Positions 5,852 to 7,848 of a stretch of DNA of 7,848 bases are shown here, in pieces. The notes under the pieces are model-generated. The model was not told where the DNA came from, searched no databases, and saw only the letters and a program-made list of their open reading frames with translations. The DNA is from an uncultured Thermoanaerobacteraceae bacterium. Its GTDB lineage: Bacteria > Bacillota > DSM-12270 > Thermacetogeniales > Thermacetogeniaceae. Position numbers and translations under genes: made by a program. How positions within the stretch are numbered: the first letter of the stretch is position 1; each line of letters starts with the position of its first letter. The stretch covers positions 1 through 7,848 of the forward strand of contig CALGIY010000080.1 of assembly GCA_937914965.1 (NCBI GenBank). Direction: 5' to 3'.

Positions 5852-6382
5852 CTAGATACGGACCACCAGCAGGGCACAGATTACACCACAGAATACACCA
5901 ATCGATGCCTCTAGAGGTGTATGGCCCATCATTTCCCCCAACAAGGGGATCTGATGGGACTTATCTCGCACCAGTTCCTTGAGGATGCGAGAATGCTCCC
6001 CTACCATTCTCCTTAAAGTTACAGCATCATAAATCACAATACTTCCCAACACAGCAGTGATCTGAAAGACTGGGGAACTCCAGCCGTAATCCAGACCCAA
6101 AGCGGTTGCCAGGGCAGCGGCAACCGCGGAATGAGAACTGGGCATCCCACCGCATTGGAACAACTGGCGCCAGGCAATACCACCCGCTGGTTTATAGGTA
6201 AAGGGCTTCATTCCCTGGACACAGAAGACGCTGAGCAGACTGGAGAGTATGTAGCGGTTCTGTGAAAGCATTGGCAGAATCCGCACCCCCCCCCACAGCA
6301 CCGCGCAAAACATGGCTGCCATAAAAAAAATGCGACTCCTGGCCAGCCCCAATAATCTGGAAATAACAGTTTCTCCGGTCAT
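5852..6382 (-). CDS. Divergent PAP2 family membrane protein (DUF212, YuiD-like)
   Basis: This is a 176-residue integral membrane protein of the DUF212 family (B. subtilis YuiD), a divergent relative of PAP2 lipid phosphatases. Its substrate is not established. The family signature is GGMPSSHSA (residues 78-86), then YDAVTLRRMVGEHS (about 118-131), LGEMMGHTPLEA (about 148-159) and a hydrophobic C-terminal helix. PSSH corresponds to the PSGH motif of PAP2 phosphatases. The first ~40 residues add an extra hydrophobic segment (about 19-37) before the usual family start near QNRYILSSL, so the protein is longer than the ~150-160 residues typical of the family. The ATG at 6382 is preferred over an in-frame TTG at 6418: the TTG has no Shine-Dalgarno, while AGGG lies close to the ATG and AAGGGA further upstream. 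The run of nine Gs at 6286-6294 falls inside the extra segment. The gene lies downstream of murA beyond the repeat and 40 bp before the methyltransferase, probably in one transcript. The family is secure and the function open. Confidence 0.88.
   Translation of the reverse strand: MTGETVISRLLGLARSRIFFMAAMFCAVLWGGVRILPMLSQNRYILSSLLSVFCVQGMKPFTYKPAGGIAWRQLFQCGGMPSSHSAVAAALATALGLDYGWSSPVFQITAVLGSIVIYDAVTLRRMVGEHSRILKELVRDKSHQIPLLGEMMGHTPLEASIGVFCGVICALLVVRI
6286..6294 (-). repeat. Nine-G homopolymer inside the DUF212 coding region
   Basis: The coding strand reads TGTGGGGGGGGGTGCGG, translating as L-W-G-G-V-R in the extra N-terminal hydrophobic segment of the DUF212 protein. A single-base slip in this tract would shift the frame before the conserved GGMPSSHSA motif. 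A second run of nine Gs sits about 470 bp downstream, before the methyltransferase. Confidence 0.9.
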
Positions 6383-6450
6383 TTGCCCTGTCCATCCCTT
6401 CTTATCTGACTGAACCAAACTAATTTATCGTCGACTACAGAAAATATGCA

Positions 6451-6511
6451 CCGGGGACAGTTCCCCTCACTTCTTAACCAACCACCAAGGAAGCGCGAGA
6501 ACCGTCCCCGC
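6451..6511. repeat. Imperfect inverted repeat, REP/RAYT-type dispersed element
   Basis: The arms are CGGGGACAGTTC at 6452-6463 and GAACCGTCCCCG at 6499-6510. They are complementary at 11 of 12 positions. The one mismatch becomes a G-U wobble in RNA read from the minus strand, so the murA transcript could fold a 12-bp hairpin here. The 35-nt loop contains a further possible CTTC/GAAG pairing. From family knowledge, GGGGACRGTTC...GAACYGTCCCC sequences are scattered intergenic repeats in many Clostridia and other bacteria, often near REP-associated tyrosine transposases. No transposase gene is in this window. There is no U-run after the hairpin, so it is not a textbook terminator, although it could still affect murA mRNA stability. 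The rest of the 6383-6534 interval shows no gene. Confidence 0.7.
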
Positions 6512-6534
6512 GATCACGTGGAGGACATGGGTAT

Positions 6535-7848
6535 CTAACAAACACTTCCAGCCTCAGTATTTTTTCTGTCATCCGGTGCCACCAGAGTAGCACAGAGTTC
6601 TACCCCGTCACTCTCCTCGGTCACACAACTGATCTGCGCTCCTAGAGCACCAAATTTGGAAACCACTTTTTCATAACCCCGGGTGATCAATTCAGCACAG
6701 CTAACCTCTGTTTCACCCCGAGCTGCAAGACCCGCCAGAAGAAGGGCTGCACCTGCGCGCAGGTCGGAAGCCTTGACCTGGGTACCAGAAAGCACTCCTC
6801 CCCCTTCTATCACAGCTGTATGCCCCTTCGCCTGGATCTTTGCTCCCATACGCTTAAGCTCATCGGACACCTGGAAGCGGTTCTCAAAAACATTCTCAAT
6901 AATCATGCTGGTACCTCGGGCTGAAGAGAGCAAAACCATCATTGGTGACTGCAGGTCCGTAGGAAAACCCGGGTAGGGAAGTGTTTTAATATCTGTTGGG
7001 AGAATCTCCCTCGTTTTTTTCACTGTGATCTGGTCCTCCCCCACATCTACAGAGAGTCCCACATCTTGAAGCTTAGCAATGACCGGCTGCAAGTGTTTCA
7101 CGATCACATTTTCCACGGTTACCTCTCCACCTGTAATACCAGCACCAATCATATAGGTACCTGCTTCAATGCGGTCAGGTATAACACTGTACCTGGAGCC
7201 TTTAAACTCCTCTACTCCATCTACCTTGATCAGGTCGGTACCTGCCCCCCTGACCCGGCCACCCAGTACATTCAGGAAATTCGCCAGATCGACAATCTCC
7301 GGCTCTTTGGCGGCATTTTCAATCACCGTTGTACCTGGTGTCCCAGCAGCAGCCATCATTATGTTTTCAGTGGCACCAACACTGGGAAAGTCCAGGTAGA
7401 TCTGGTTACCTTCGACCGCTCCCGGTCGGGCTTCAATATACCCGTGTTCCAGACAAACATCAAACCCCAGCATGCTGAGACCCTTTAAGTGCAGATCCAT
7501 GGGGCGGGAACCAATATTGCATCCGCCTGGAAGAGGAATTCTAACCCTACCCTTTTTGGCCGCAAAGGCACCGAGAAAGAGATTGGAAGCCCTGATTTTT
7601 TTGGCGAGGTTGTAAGGAATATCGCAATCTGGATACTCGGGCCACTTCAAGCGCAGGGTATTCCTCCCTTCCCAGGAAGCTTGGCCACCAAGGGCACGCA
7701 CAATCTCCAACTGTGTTATGACATCCGCGATCCTCGGAACATTATCAAGAATAATTTCATCCCCGCTGACAGCGCTAGCAGCGATCAGCACCAAGGCGGA
7801 GTTTTTAGCCCCACTGACCCTGACCCGGCCACCTGGGGCCAGACCTGC
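6535..7848 (-). CDS. murA: UDP-N-acetylglucosamine 1-carboxyvinyltransferase MurA (5'-partial)
   Basis: MurA catalyses the first committed step of peptidoglycan synthesis in the cytoplasm, moving enolpyruvate from phosphoenolpyruvate onto UDP-GlcNAc. The frame is open to the right edge of the window, giving 437 visible residues. It enters at the family motif VSGAKNSAL (visible residues 11-19), which holds the K-N pair matching K22/N23 of E. coli MurA. The loop PLPGGCNIGSRPMDLHL carries the catalytic cysteine at visible residue 110, the residue alkylated by fosfomycin. FPTDLQSP holds the conserved Asp at visible residue 298, matching D305. Comparing these spacings with E. coli, about seven N-terminal residues are missing. 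An internal TTG at 7794 is not the start, because the conserved motif lies upstream of it. The stop is TAG at 6537-6535. Firmicutes often carry two MurA paralogues, and which one this is cannot be decided here. Identity is very secure. Confidence 0.97.
   Translation of the reverse strand, partial: AGLAPGGRVRVSGAKNSALVLIAASAVSGDEIILDNVPRIADVITQLEIVRALGGQASWEGRNTLRLKWPEYPDCDIPYNLAKKIRASNLFLGAFAAKKGRVRIPLPGGCNIGSRPMDLHLKGLSMLGFDVCLEHGYIEARPGAVEGNQIYLDFPSVGATENIMMAAAGTPGTTVIENAAKEPEIVDLANFLNVLGGRVRGAGTDLIKVDGVEEFKGSRYSVIPDRIEAGTYMIGAGITGGEVTVENVIVKHLQPVIAKLQDVGLSVDVGEDQITVKKTREILPTDIKTLPYPGFPTDLQSPMMVLLSSARGTSMIIENVFENRFQVSDELKRMGAKIQAKGHTAVIEGGGVLSGTQVKASDLRAGAALLLAGLAARGETEVSCAELITRGYEKVVSKFGALGAQISCVTEESDGVELCATLVAPDDRKNTEAGSVC

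Noticed and set aside
6192..6395. Second minus-strand frame across the DUF212 N-terminal region
   Set aside because: It is out of frame with the conserved GGMPSSHSA region and has no family features. It matters only as the frame a slip in the nine-G tract might reach.
1..7848. CRISPR array, tRNA, rRNA or prophage genes
   Set aside because: No regularly spaced direct repeats, cloverleaf-like sequences, rRNA signatures or phage-type genes were seen.

Overview
The window looks like a chromosomal segment of an endospore-forming, Gram-positive anaerobe of the Firmicutes (Clostridia, Desulfotomaculum/Thermacetogenium-like). This rests on the gene content: a MurA, a YuiD/DUF212-type membrane protein, a Gram-positive-style RlmH, a sporulation-kinase-like histidine kinase and a sigma-H-like promoter. 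Base composition is close to balanced. The organism assignment is inference. Every convincing gene lies on the minus strand, so the window reads right to left.

Housekeeping half (about 7848 down to 4691). First comes murA, which runs off the right edge and lacks only its first few codons. A short intergenic region follows, carrying an imperfect inverted repeat (GGGGACAGTTC / GAACCGTCCCC arms) that looks like a dispersed REP/RAYT-type element. Next are a divergent PAP2 (DUF212/YuiD) membrane protein, a family-16 class I SAM methyltransferase (possibly a protein lysine methyltransferase), and rlmH, the 23S rRNA pseudouridine-1915 N3-methyltransferase. Two nine-G homopolymers lie here: one inside the PAP2 gene and one just before the methyltransferase start.

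An intergenic region of about 200 bp (4494-4690) separates the halves. It holds a full match, by eye, to the consensus for the sporulation/stationary-phase sigma factor sigma-H, with a weak Spo0A-box-like site just upstream.

Signalling half (4493 down to 47). Five tightly packed genes overlap by 4 bp at three junctions and are 4 bp apart at the fourth. They are (1) a tandem-domain KaiC-like RecA-fold ATPase, whose most plausible start is an ATT codon behind a G-rich Shine-Dalgarno; (2) a single-domain KaiC-like ATPase; (3) a protein ending in a V4R ligand-binding domain with an intact predicted zinc site; (4) a small winged-helix protein; and (5) a soluble PAS-HisKA-HATPase histidine kinase without a neighbouring response regulator. 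No kaiA, kaiB or response regulator is present.

The most interesting proposal is that these five genes form one signalling module. KaiC-type ATPases and a V4R sensor would feed, perhaps through the winged-helix protein, into an orphan kinase, and the module would be switched on at the onset of sporulation by sigma-H. The gene order, overlaps and motifs are read from the sequence. The joint function is inference.
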